A stretch of DNA of 64,000 bases, taken from the NCBI GenBank assembly GCA_023415305.1, contig JAEZKZ010000102.1, forward strand, positions 62,001-126,000, written 5' to 3'. A program made the position numbers and the translations under genes. Under the pieces are notes generated by a model. It was not told where the DNA came from, searched no databases, and saw only the letters and a list, made by a program, of their open reading frames with translations. This document shows positions 6,989-15,037 of the stretch, in pieces; the stretch's first letter is position 1, and every line of letters starts with the position of its first letter. The DNA is from Bacillota bacterium. Lineage in GTDB: Bacteria > Bacillota > Clostridia > Acetivibrionales > DSM-1351.

Positions 6989-9496
6989 TTAAATAAACAG
7001 ACTCATATCCGATTCTTCAGCAGAACCAAGGAAGGATGCGACACCGCCTATAGTAACTCCTTCAATGAGCTCCTCTTGTTTAATTCCCATAATATCCATT
7101 GACATGTTGCAGGCTACAAACTCGATACCATTCTGCCTTGCTTGCTCAATAAGAACTTCGAGAGAAAAGATATCTTTTTTGTTCATAAGATAACGTATCA
7201 TCTTTGGTCCCATTCCTGCCATGTTCATTTTAGATAGGGATAATTTATTTGATCCCTTAGGCATCATAACACCAAACATTCTAGAAATAAAGTCCTTTTT
7301 TACACCTTTTCCTTCGGGCTTTCTTAATATATTCAAACCCCAGAAGGTGAAAAACATTGTAACCTTTCTGCCCATTGCTGCGGCACCGTTTGCTATAATA
7401 AACGATGCAATTGCCTTGTCCAGGTCGTTGCTGAATACAATCATTGATTTATTATTATTCTTTGTAGTTGGTAAATTATCCTTTTTAATTTCTTTTTTTA
7501 TTGTTGCAGTAAATACGTTCTTTTCATAGCTTACTCCAAGCAAGACGTTTCCGGTAGTTTTGCACCAGGTCTTAATATCCTCCTGAAAAGCAGGATCTGT
7601 CGCTTTTACTTCCAAAATTTCATTATTATCCATATCCTTAATAGCATTAAAAACCTTCATAATTGGTCCCGGACATTGAAGACCGCAGGCATCAAGTCGA
7701 AGACTGATTTTAGCTTCAGCAGGTTTTTCTGTTTGATTTAATTTAGAATTATCGGTAGCTGCTGCAGCTTCTTTTTGTGCTGAAGTTCCGGATGTTGAAG
7801 TACTCACTGCACTATCAGTAATAAAAACTTTTTCATTTGACTGTTTACCTGCTGCCATATTATATAGTTTATAACCTCCGCTTAAGTTTTTTACACTTCT
7901 ATAACCCCTTTGCATTAATACCCTTGCAGCGATATAACCTCTTAAGCCTACTTGACAGAAAATATAGATTGATTTATCCTTTGGAAACTCTTCCAGTCTG
8001 TCTCTCAGTTTATCAAGGGGAATATTTATTGCACCGGGAATTGACCCCAACTGAGTCTCCTCGGGTTCTCTGACATCCAGAAGAATGTCTTTGGATGTAT
8101 CAATCCGGTCCACCTCGTCCCAATGAAAGACAACGGAGTCTCCCTTTAATATATTATTTGCTGTATAGCCGGCTATATTAACCGGATCTTTTGCCGAAGA
8201 GAAGGGGGGCGCATATGCGAGTTCCAGAGTCTCCAGATCTGAGACAGTCATTCCTGCACGCATAGCTGTGGAGAGCACATCCATTCTCTTGTCAACTCCT
8301 TCATAGCCTGCTATTTGCGCCCCGAGAAGCTTCCCGTCTGTATTACCGAATAAAAGTTTGATAGTCATTGGTATAGCTCCGGGGTAATAGCCAGCATGAG
8401 AAGCAGTATGTGTAATGGACTTAAGGTAACTAATTCCGTTACGCTTCAATATTCTTTCACTATTGCCTGATAAAGCTACTGTCAGATCAAAAACCTTAAC
8501 TATTGAAGTACCCTGGGTGCCATCGAATTTCTCCAGCTTTCCGTAAATATTGTTTGCAGCAATTCTACCCTGCTTGTTCGCCGGCCCGGCAAGGGGAATA
8601 AGCGCCTGATTACCACTTATAAAATCCTTTACTTCGATGGCGTCACCCACGGCATAAATATCAGGGTTTGAGGTCTGCAAATACTCATTAACGTAAATAC
8701 CGCCTGTTTTCCCAATTTGAAGGCCTGCTTCGACTGCAAGACGAGTTTCCGGTCTGACTCCGATACCCATAATAACCATGTCTGACTTTAATACTGCTCC
8801 ACTGGACAATTTGACAGAAATAGCAGTCTCATCCTCTTCAAAAGCCTCAACGCCATTTTTCAAATAAAGAGCAACGCCCTTTGATTTTAAATGCTGATGA
8901 ACAATGGCAGCCATTTCAAAATCCAAAGGGCCTATTACATGGTCGGCAAGTTCAACAACTGTAACGTTTATGCCTCTCATATGCAGGTTTTCTGCAACTT
9001 CAAGACCAATGAAGCCTGCACCAACTATAATAGCATTCCTCGGAGATGTATTGTCTACATATTCCTTAATCCTGTAAGTGTCAGGTATATTTCGGAGTGT
9101 AAATATTTTTTTTGAATTGATTCCTGGCAAATTTGGTCTGACAGGTTCTGCACCTGGCGAGAGTACTAATTTATCATATGTTTCCTGATAATGTTCATTT
9201 CTGAGTCTGTCAAATACTTCAACAGTTTTATTCTCTGTATTGATTCTGGTAACCTCGGAATAAACACGAACATCTATATTAAAGCGCTCCTTCATTTTTT
9301 CCGGAGTTTGCACCAACAGTCTTTCCTTTTCCTTGATTACTTCACCGATATAGTAGGGAAGACCACAATTTGCAAAGGATATATGTTCACCTTTTTCTAT
9401 AAGGATTATCTCTGAAGTCTCATCAAGTCTTCTCAGTCTGGCAGCGGCACTTGCTCCTCCCGCTACACCGCCAATTACAACTACTTTTAAACTCAT
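6989..9496 (-). CDS. CoA-disulfide reductase / rhodanese / TusA / DsrE four-module protein
   Basis: An 835-residue sulfur-handling fusion. Residues 1-450 are a CoA-disulfide reductase-type flavoprotein: FAD motif GGVAGGASAAARL, redox cysteine C44 in SFANCGLPYY, second dinucleotide motif near 157-170, and the signature YAPPFSSAKDP at 428-438. Residues ~462-550 are a rhodanese with active C514 (CQVGLRG). After a Ser/Thr/Ala-rich linker, residues ~597-670 form a TusA/SirA domain with the CPGP motif at C608. Residues ~683-835 are a DsrE-type domain with C796. The combination suggests reduction and relay of persulfide or polysulfide sulfur. I chose ATG 9496 (preceded by AGGGGGTC) over an ATG ten codons upstream. 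Confidence 0.9.
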   Translation of the reverse strand: MSLKVVVIGGVAGGASAAARLRRLDETSEIILIEKGEHISFANCGLPYYIGEVIKEKERLLVQTPEKMKERFNIDVRVYSEVTRINTENKTVEVFDRLRNEHYQETYDKLVLSPGAEPVRPNLPGINSKKIFTLRNIPDTYRIKEYVDNTSPRNAIIVGAGFIGLEVAENLHMRGINVTVVELADHVIGPLDFEMAAIVHQHLKSKGVALYLKNGVEAFEEDETAISVKLSSGAVLKSDMVIMGIGVRPETRLAVEAGLQIGKTGGIYVNEYLQTSNPDIYAVGDAIEVKDFISGNQALIPLAGPANKQGRIAANNIYGKLEKFDGTQGTSIVKVFDLTVALSGNSERILKRNGISYLKSITHTASHAGYYPGAIPMTIKLLFGNTDGKLLGAQIAGYEGVDKRMDVLSTAMRAGMTVSDLETLELAYAPPFSSAKDPVNIAGYTANNILKGDSVVFHWDEVDRIDTSKDILLDVREPEETQLGSIPGAINIPLDKLRDRLEEFPKDKSIYIFCQVGLRGYIAARVLMQRGYRSVKNLSGGYKLYNMAAGKQSNEKVFITDSAVSTSTSGTSAQKEAAAATDNSKLNQTEKPAEAKISLRLDACGLQCPGPIMKVFNAIKDMDNNEILEVKATDPAFQEDIKTWCKTTGNVLLGVSYEKNVFTATIKKEIKKDNLPTTKNNNKSMIVFSNDLDKAIASFIIANGAAAMGRKVTMFFTFWGLNILRKPEGKGVKKDFISRMFGVMMPKGSNKLSLSKMNMAGMGPKMIRYLMNKKDIFSLEVLIEQARQNGIEFVACNMSMDIMGIKQEELIEGVTIGGVASFLGSAEESDMSLFI

Positions 9497-9548
9497 AATC
9501 TGACCCCCTGTCTCATAACTAATCAAAATATTGATATATTATAATTTT

Positions 9549-9569
9549 ACGATATATTGCGACTATCGT
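9549..9569. promoter_or_regulatory. Candidate ArsR operator upstream of the sulfur-relay gene
   Basis: An inverted repeat with arms ACGATA (9549-9554) and TATCGT (9564-9569) separated by 9 bp lies 53 bp upstream of the fusion gene start. The size and AT-rich dyad fit ArsR-family operators. The link to the ArsR gene at the other end of the unit is inference. Confidence 0.45.
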
Positions 9570-9697
9570 CAAATACTTTTTGAATATATGATTTATGCAT
9601 ATATTTTTTAGGAGGTTATATACTAATCTTAAGTACTTTTCTTTGGCTTTGTAATTTTTAACATAATAAAACAGCTAACAATGAAATGGAGATAACC

Positions 9698-9835
9698 ATG
9701 ACAACAGATAAAAAAAGCAGAAAAGCAAAAGATAAAAAGCAAGATGGTGCATTTTCTTCAAAAAACATAAAGCATGACCCACAGGCTGAAAGTGCAAGAG
9801 CTAAATTTGGAAAAGATACCATGGCTGAGGAATGA
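9698..9835 (+). CDS. Very small basic protein (45 aa)
   Basis: A 45-residue frame starts at ATG 9698 after AAATGGAGA and ends at TGA 9833-9835. The product begins MTTDKKSRKAKDKKQDG and ends KHDPQAESARAKFGKDTMAEE. It is strongly hydrophilic and has the look of the small conserved clostridial proteins ending in a KHDPQxESARAxFGKDTM-type segment (my recollection of the CPC_1213 family; not verifiable here). The reverse-strand frame across it is a shadow. Function unknown. Confidence 0.65.
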   Translation: MTTDKKSRKAKDKKQDGAFSSKNIKHDPQAESARAKFGKDTMAEE

Positions 9836-9976
9836 TTCATTCACAGTATTAAATTTATCGCAATAATATGTGCGTTATGTTAAATTTTTGTTTCGTTAAA
9901 AAAATAACGTTAATAAGGTAACAATGTGGGTATAAATTAATGTGAGAAAACAATTATTTCAATGTGGAGGTTACTT

Positions 9977-10750
9977 ATGGGTAACAATAATATATTTGAT
10001 TTAAGAGGAAAAGTAGCAGTTGTAACTGGAGCTTCATCGGGCTTGGGAGTGCAGATGGCAAAGGCATTGGCTCTTCAGGGGGCAGATATTGCCATATTGG
10101 CTAGACGTAAGGAAAAGCTGGACAAGGTTGCCGATGAGATTAAAGAGTTGGGAGTAAAGTGTTTGTCGTTACAGTGCGATATTACAGACACGGCTTCAAT
10201 TGTTGCCGCTGCTGGAGCTGTCAAGGCTGAATTTGGAAAAGCGGATATTCTCATAAATAATGCAGGATCAGGAGGGGTTGGGCCGGCTGAAGAAACAACT
10301 GATGATGCATGGAGTAACACCATAAAGGTTGATTTGGATGGAGTATTTAAGGTGGCAAGAGAATTTGGTAAAATTATGATTGAAAATAAATACGGACGTA
10401 TTATCAATATTTCATCAATGTACGGAATGGTAGGTAACATGGCATTACCGACTGCAGCTTATCACGCAGCAAAGGGTGGAGTTGTCAACCTGACCAGAGC
10501 CCTTGCAGCAGAATGGGCTAAACATAATATAACCGTTAATGCAATTTGTCCTGGTTACTTTGCAACTGAACTTACAGTTGACACATTAAACACCGAATCA
10601 TTTTCAAATTATATGAAGGCAACCGTTCCGGTGGGTAGATATGGAAAAGAAGGAGAACTGGATTCAACTGTTGTGTATCTGGCATCAGACTATTCTTCAT
10701 ATGTAACAGGAGTTATATTACCTGTGGATGGTGGATATACCTGCGTATAA
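9977..10750 (+). CDS. Short-chain dehydrogenase/reductase
   Basis: A 257-residue classical SDR. The cofactor motif TGASSGLG is at 17-24, NNAG at 94-97, the catalytic serine at S146/S147, and Y162-x-x-x-K166 in AAYHAAKGG. The overall sequence is closest to the gluconate 5-dehydrogenase/3-oxoacyl reductase-like group, but the substrate cannot be assigned. ATG 9977 is preferred to an in-frame ATG at 9962 because TGGAGG lies between them. It stands alone and is followed by a terminator. Confidence 0.88.
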   Translation: MGNNNIFDLRGKVAVVTGASSGLGVQMAKALALQGADIAILARRKEKLDKVADEIKELGVKCLSLQCDITDTASIVAAAGAVKAEFGKADILINNAGSGGVGPAEETTDDAWSNTIKVDLDGVFKVAREFGKIMIENKYGRIINISSMYGMVGNMALPTAAYHAAKGGVVNLTRALAAEWAKHNITVNAICPGYFATELTVDTLNTESFSNYMKATVPVGRYGKEGELDSTVVYLASDYSSYVTGVILPVDGGYTCV

Positions 10751-10790
10751 ATAAATGTGATAGCTTAAAGTAATTTTTATACCAAATCCA

Positions 10791-10832
10791 AAAAGGGGCT
10801 GTCGCACTAAATAAAAGTGCGCGGCTCCTTTT
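10791..10832. terminator. Bidirectional terminator between SDR and flagellin genes
   Basis: A long stem is formed by AAAAGGGGCTGTCGCAC (10791-10807) and GTGCGCGGCTCCTTTT (10817-10832), with a 9-base loop and T/A-runs on both sides. It can end both the SDR and the convergent flagellin transcript. Confidence 0.85.
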
Positions 10833-10903
10833 GTATAGTGATTTCTTCTCTAATATGATTCTATTAAAACTAGTATTTTGGGGTAGTATGACTGTAAAAA
10901 ATT

Positions 10904-12568
10904 CTATGCTTGAAGTAGTTGTAATACTGCCTGAGGTAAGTTATTTGCCTGAGCAAGCATCGACTGGGCGGCCTGTTCAAGAATCCTACCTTTTGTAAAA
11001 GCTGTCATCTCTTTTGCCATGTCCGCATCTCTGATTCTACTTTCAGCAGCTGTCAAATTTTCTTCTGCATTATTTAGATTATTAAGAGTATGTTCCAAAC
11101 GATTTTGAGCAGCACCAAGTTTTGCACGGCTTGAGCTTACTGCACTTATAGCATTATCAAAAATACCAATTGCTTTATCTGATTTAGTTTCAATATCAAT
11201 TTCAGATAAGCCAAGTTTATCAGCTGTTACCATTGGAAGCTCCAACATCATGTTCTGACCGGCATTAGCTCCGATATGCAACGTAAAAGGATCAGAAATA
11301 TTAAATTCCGGCCATATTACATTGATGCCGTAGGCAGATAGGGGCTGACCATCAGTAGTATCAGTAGCAGTGCTTTCATCGATAACGGCTTCCCTTGTAA
11401 TTTCAGAACCGGAAACTCCGGCATCAAATCCTCCAAGAGCACCTGCATCGTTATTAGTCAGATTTATGTAATAACCAGTATAACCTGCCAACGTTCCGTT
11501 TATATATTCATCGCCATCATTTACAAACTTTAACTTAAAATCGTTTAGATCAGTGAAGGCACCTGTAGAGGCTAATGCTGTATCAAGGTTGTCACCCGCA
11601 GCCAACCTGCCCATAACGTCGATAATTCCGGCTCCGCCTTTTATTCTAATGGATGCGTCCATGTATCTAACAGCTACATAGCCACAGGAATATAAGATGC
11701 TTCCCGAAGCCGAGGGATCATTTATTTGGTTGACAATACTCTGAGCTGAGTTACCCGACAAATCTCCGACAAGCCTCCCATCGGCACCTGCAATAGCCTC
11801 AGCCGTACCTTCAATAAACCATAGGGGCAAGCCTGACATGTTCATATTCTGCATCATAATCGAATGCGTCAATTCATGAGCCACAATTTGATCATTATAC
11901 GCAAAATAGCTTGAATAAGGGTTGTTACCACTTGCACCGTCTGAAGGCGCGAAATCGAGCAATTCTATCCTGATACGTGAACCGTTTGCATCAGCAAGAA
12001 CACCACCTAAGGTCCCTTGCTCCAAAATTACACCCAGATCATTTTTTGGTGTTAATCCATAAATATCTTGTATTCTTTTGGCACTGACTTCCAACCAGCC
12101 TGTTTTTAGTCCATTTAAGACATTACTGGTAACGGAATCAATATTGTATGTAGGAAAGTTAAGAATTTTTTTTGTATTAAATTCGGTACTGTTGGCAATC
12201 CTATCAATTTCTTTGGTTAGTTGGTTTATTTCATTTCCTATCTCTTTTCTTTCAGATTGGGTGAGTGTGCCGTTGCAGGCTTGAACTGATAGCTCTCTAC
12301 CTCTCTGCAGAATAGAATGAACTTCATTCATAGCGCCGTCTGCCGTCTGAATCAATGAGATACCGTCTTGTACATTTCTTGCAGCCATATTCAAACCGCG
12401 AATTTGTCCTCTCATTTTTTCAGATATAGCGAGGCCTGCAGCGTCATCAGCAGCTTTATTGATTCTTTGACCCGAAGAAAGTTTTTCAAGGGAGTTGTTT
12501 TTTAATTTACTATTATTTGTTACTTTATTATATGTATTAAGTGCAGGTAAATTATGTGTAATGAACAT
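10904..12568 (-). CDS. Flagellinolysin: flagellin with an inserted zinc metallopeptidase domain
   Basis: A 554-residue flagellin. Residues ~1-140 are the conserved N-terminal D0/D1 region (SGQRINKAADDAAGLAISEKMRGQIRGL) and the last ~100 residues the C-terminal region (NRLEHTLNNL, ENLTAAESRIRDADMA, ending QAVLQLLQA). The variable region between is replaced by a gluzincin-type peptidase: HELTH at residues 231-235 (codons 11864-11878), then PLWFIEGTAEA with the third zinc ligand at E253. This is the flagellinolysin arrangement, in which thousands of proteolytic copies are displayed on the filament. ATG 12568 follows GGGAGAG; an ATG 6 codons earlier overlaps that site. Secretion is by the flagellar export system, and no signal peptide is present. 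No second flagellin is seen in the window. Confidence 0.93.
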   Translation of the reverse strand: MFITHNLPALNTYNKVTNNSKLKNNSLEKLSSGQRINKAADDAAGLAISEKMRGQIRGLNMAARNVQDGISLIQTADGAMNEVHSILQRGRELSVQACNGTLTQSERKEIGNEINQLTKEIDRIANSTEFNTKKILNFPTYNIDSVTSNVLNGLKTGWLEVSAKRIQDIYGLTPKNDLGVILEQGTLGGVLADANGSRIRIELLDFAPSDGASGNNPYSSYFAYNDQIVAHELTHSIMMQNMNMSGLPLWFIEGTAEAIAGADGRLVGDLSGNSAQSIVNQINDPSASGSILYSCGYVAVRYMDASIRIKGGAGIIDVMGRLAAGDNLDTALASTGAFTDLNDFKLKFVNDGDEYINGTLAGYTGYYINLTNNDAGALGGFDAGVSGSEITREAVIDESTATDTTDGQPLSAYGINVIWPEFNISDPFTLHIGANAGQNMMLELPMVTADKLGLSEIDIETKSDKAIGIFDNAISAVSSSRAKLGAAQNRLEHTLNNLNNAEENLTAAESRIRDADMAKEMTAFTKGRILEQAAQSMLAQANNLPQAVLQLLQA

Positions 12569-12606
12569 TATATTCTCTCCCAACATAATGATAGATTAAT
12601 TATTAT

Positions 12607-12613
12607 ATATCGG
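12607..12613 (-). promoter_or_regulatory. Candidate sigma-D-type -10 element for flagellin
   Basis: On the minus strand this reads CCGATAT, the -10 core used by flagellar sigma factors, about 40 bp ahead of the flagellin start. A matching TAAA lies only 12 bp further upstream, shorter than the usual 14-16 bp, so the -35 assignment is uncertain. Confidence 0.45.
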
Positions 12614-12742
12614 TATATTACTAAGTTTAATTAATAATTTTTTTAGGTCCGATACTAGAACAAGGGTTTATAATGTTCCTCACAGACAAGAGGTGGTCTG
12701 TAATGAAGTACTGGGAGAGAATGTCTGTTTAACAAACGCAAA

Positions 12743-12803
12743 TATAACTTATATAAATGAAAGGTTACAAATATCTTATAAGCTTGCATTTATATAAGTT
12801 ATA
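12743..12803. repeat. Perfect 17-bp inverted repeat
   Basis: The arms TATAACTTATATAAATG (12743-12759) and CATTTATATAAGTTATA (12787-12803) are exact reverse complements around a 27-base loop that contains a smaller palindrome. It lies between the 3' end of uppP and the flagellin promoter, where it may terminate the uppP transcript, although there is no GC core. Confidence 0.85.
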
Positions 12804-12849
12804 CAGGAGTATAGACTAAATTAATGTTTTACAACACTAGATTTTGGGG

Positions 12850-13695
12850 TTAAAAAATCTTTAGGAGGCCGGCAACTATAACAATTACAGCAAAAATCAT
12901 TCTATAGTACGCAAAGCCTTTCAGTGGCTTCTTTTTCAGATAGGATATAAATTTGCTTATAACAGCTACCGCTACAACAAACGATACAATGAAACCGACT
13001 ATAAGTGCTGTGATTTCAGTACCTGTTAACAGATTAAAGCCACCAAGCTTTACAATTTTCAAAAAGCTCATTCCCACCATTACGGGTATTGCAAGGAAAA
13101 AGGAAAACTCTGCAGCCACAACTGTAGAAAGACCTGATACCCAACCGCCAATTATGGTTGAGGCTGAACGTGACATACCCGGAATTATGGCCAGACATTG
13201 AAACAGTCCGATAATAATGGCCTGCTTTGGTGTAACACTGAGCTTCTGCTTTGTAAGATTATTATTTCGGAATTTGTTTTCGGCATATATCATCCAGATA
13301 GCACCGATGAAAAGTACTATTGCAACAACAATTGAACTAGATAGGTACTGATCAGCCAGATCATCAAACAATATTCCCAGAATAGCTCCTGGAACGCAGG
13401 CTAGGGCAATCATTAGCCAGAATTTAAAACCTGATTTTTCATAGCCGACTTTACTCGGGAAGAAGTTAATAATGGTATCCTTGATTTTTTTCCAGTAAAG
13501 CAGTACGACAGCAAGTATTGCTCCCAGCTGGATAACATAGGTATACATATCCACATATCGTGGAGTTGAACTCTCAAAATGCAGCAGATTTTGAAATATC
13601 CTCAAATGCCCTGTTGACGAAACAGGCAAAAACTCTGTAATTCCTTCAACAATACCAAGTATAACTGACTTGAGTACGAACAATAAAAAATCCAT
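12850..13695 (-). CDS. uppP: Undecaprenyl-diphosphatase
   Basis: A 281-residue integral membrane phosphatase that regenerates undecaprenyl phosphate for peptidoglycan synthesis and gives bacitracin tolerance. Both family signatures are present: GIVEGITEFLPVSSTGH near residues 14-30 and PGMSRSASTIIGGW in the middle. About eight membrane segments are seen. ATG 13695 is chosen because GGAGGA lies just upstream; the alternative ATG four codons earlier would overlap it. Confidence 0.95.
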   Translation of the reverse strand: MDFLLFVLKSVILGIVEGITEFLPVSSTGHLRIFQNLLHFESSTPRYVDMYTYVIQLGAILAVVLLYWKKIKDTIINFFPSKVGYEKSGFKFWLMIALACVPGAILGILFDDLADQYLSSSIVVAIVLFIGAIWMIYAENKFRNNNLTKQKLSVTPKQAIIIGLFQCLAIIPGMSRSASTIIGGWVSGLSTVVAAEFSFFLAIPVMVGMSFLKIVKLGGFNLLTGTEITALIVGFIVSFVVAVAVISKFISYLKKKPLKGFAYYRMIFAVIVIVAGLLKIF

Positions 13696-14036
13696 TTTTT
13701 CCTCCATGCTCCCTAAACTACAATTTCACATTTGCATATATGAATTGTAAAAAAAGTACTTTATATACTTTATGGGTATTAATCTTTTTTATGAAACGAA
13801 TAGTTATATTAAATAGTAATATTAAATAGTTATAACGTGTGGTTATAAGTCTAATTATTACTGCTTATAACACATACTTATAGGGTACAAAACCTCTGAA
13901 GTTAAGTCAAGTTACAATATATTAATTTTTAGTACTTTAAGTTTACGGTAAGTAAGTTTGGTTTGTCTGATTGAAATTTGGGTACAAATTATTGTAGACA
14001 TAGCTTTATACTAAATGTACAATATTTTTTAGCAAG
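13696..14036. other. AT-rich intergenic region with two dyads
   Basis: There is no gene here. Two inverted repeats are seen: TACAATT/AATTGTA (13719-13725 with 13743-13749), close to the uppP start, and GTTATAAG/CTTATAAC (13842-13849 with 13864-13871). The first could be an operator for uppP. The direct repeat TATTAAATAGT occurs twice around 13807-13830. Confidence 0.5.
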
Positions 14037-14176
14037 CGTCTTTATTTCGTTCCTCTGCGGGAAATCCTTGTTGTAAGAGACGTCATGGCCAGTTAACCTC
14101 CTTTATTCGCCTTATAGCGGTAAAGGATATAAATTATTATTACATTTTGTGGCCACAATGTGGCTCGGAGGTTAAT
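14037..14176 (+). ncRNA. Structured leader ahead of trmB (copy 1 of a repeated element)
   Basis: This 5' leader shares blocks with the leader at 61292-61530: ATGGCCA, CCAGTTAACCTCCTTTA, TTCGCCTTATAGCGG, CATTTTGTGGCC and ACAATGTGGCTC, ending GGAGGTTAATATG at the start codon. TTAACCTCC (14093-14101) is exactly complementary to the Shine-Dalgarno segment GGAGGTTAA (14167-14175). The same TCC also sits in a local hairpin TCCTTTA/TAAAGGA (14099-14105 with 14121-14127) capped by CGC/GCG, so two exclusive folds are possible. A further hairpin lies at 14037-14082. It looks like a translational switch; the signal is unknown. Confidence 0.6.
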
Positions 14177-14839
14177 ATGAGACTCAGAAGAAAACCATGG
14201 GCAAGGCCTGAATTGGCAGCGTGTCCTTTTTATATTGATAATCCGCCCGAACTAAAGGGCAAATGGCAGGAACTTTTCGGAAACAGTAAGCCCATGCATC
14301 TGGAGCTTGGATGCGGAAAGGGCGGATTTATTTCCAAAGTCGCCGCTGCCAATCCACACATAAACTATATTGCGGTAGATCTCAAGAGTGAAGTACTTGC
14401 GCTTGCAAAACGCAAGATAGAAGCTGAGTACGCTGCCGCCGGAATAGGGGAAATAAATAATATAAAGCTGATGTCCCAGAATATAGAACAGATTGACAAT
14501 ATGCTGGCTCCTGCTGACGTAATTGAAAAGATATATATTAATTTCTGTAATCCCTGGCCGAAATCCCCTTATAAAAAGAAAAGACTGACCCACGGAAAGC
14601 AACTGGTTAAATATAAAACCTTTTTAAAATCAGGTTCGGAAATATGGTTTAAAACCGATAATGATGAACTTTTCAGGGAATCAGTAAAATATTTTGAAGA
14701 AAATGGGTTTATAATAAAATATGCAACTGAAGATTTGCATGCCAGCGGTTTTACTGAAAGTGTACCCACAGAGCATGAAAAAATGTTTTCTGAAGAGGGT
14801 ATTAAAATTAAGTTTCTGATAGCATATTTAACCCATTGA
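14177..14839 (+). CDS. trmB: tRNA (guanine-N7-)-methyltransferase
   Basis: A 220-residue SAM-dependent enzyme that methylates G46 in the tRNA variable loop. It starts MRLRRKPWA as family members do, has the SAM-binding LELGCGKGGFI motif, and has the C-terminal signatures NFCNPWPKSPYKKKRLTH and IWFKTDNDELF. An in-frame ATG at 14147 would add residues encoded by the structured leader, so ATG 14177, directly after GGAGGTTAAT, is the start. Confidence 0.95.
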   Translation: MRLRRKPWARPELAACPFYIDNPPELKGKWQELFGNSKPMHLELGCGKGGFISKVAAANPHINYIAVDLKSEVLALAKRKIEAEYAAAGIGEINNIKLMSQNIEQIDNMLAPADVIEKIYINFCNPWPKSPYKKKRLTHGKQLVKYKTFLKSGSEIWFKTDNDELFRESVKYFEENGFIIKYATEDLHASGFTESVPTEHEKMFSEEGIKIKFLIAYLTH

Positions 14840-14878
14840 TAATGTAATGAGATACTATGATAATATAGCTAGATGATA

Positions 14879-14915
14879 TTTGTACCGAGGTTGGCGATAA
14901 AAGTTGCAGTACAAA
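14879..14915. repeat. Inverted repeat after trmB
   Basis: The arms TTTGTAC (14879-14885) and GTACAAA (14909-14915) are perfect complements separated by 23 bases. There is no T-run, so a terminator role is doubtful. Confidence 0.5.
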
Positions 14916-14966
14916 CTTTGTAAGTGTGACGGTAAGCGTGAAGATGTATAATAATCGCATTCAAAT

Positions 14967-15026
14967 TAAAATTACAATACTTTAAGTTAAAATACAATAC
15001 TTTAAGTTAAAATACAATACTTTATT
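14967..15026 (+). repeat. Three tandem 20-bp repeats upstream of a methyltransferase gene
   Basis: Three units of TAAAAT(T)ACAATACTTTAAGT-type sequence follow with an exact 20-bp period (14967, 14987, 15007). The first differs by one base and the last loses its end. Each carries TACAAT, a -10-like hexamer. The array ends 11 bp before the start codon of the next gene. Confidence 0.85.
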
Positions 15027-15037
15027 AGAGGAGAAAT

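Noticed and set aside
9658..9840. 60-codon minus-strand hydrophobic frame
   Set aside because: It is the reverse complement of the better supported 45-residue gene at 9698-9835, which has a ribosome site.
13981..14036. tRNA or other stable RNA gene near the trmB leader
   Set aside because: No cloverleaf, T-arm or CCA-like end could be drawn.
14147..14176. Extended N-terminus of TrmB from ATG 14147
   Set aside because: Those ten codons are the conserved leader and the Shine-Dalgarno sequence itself; TrmB homologues begin at the MRLRRKPW segment.
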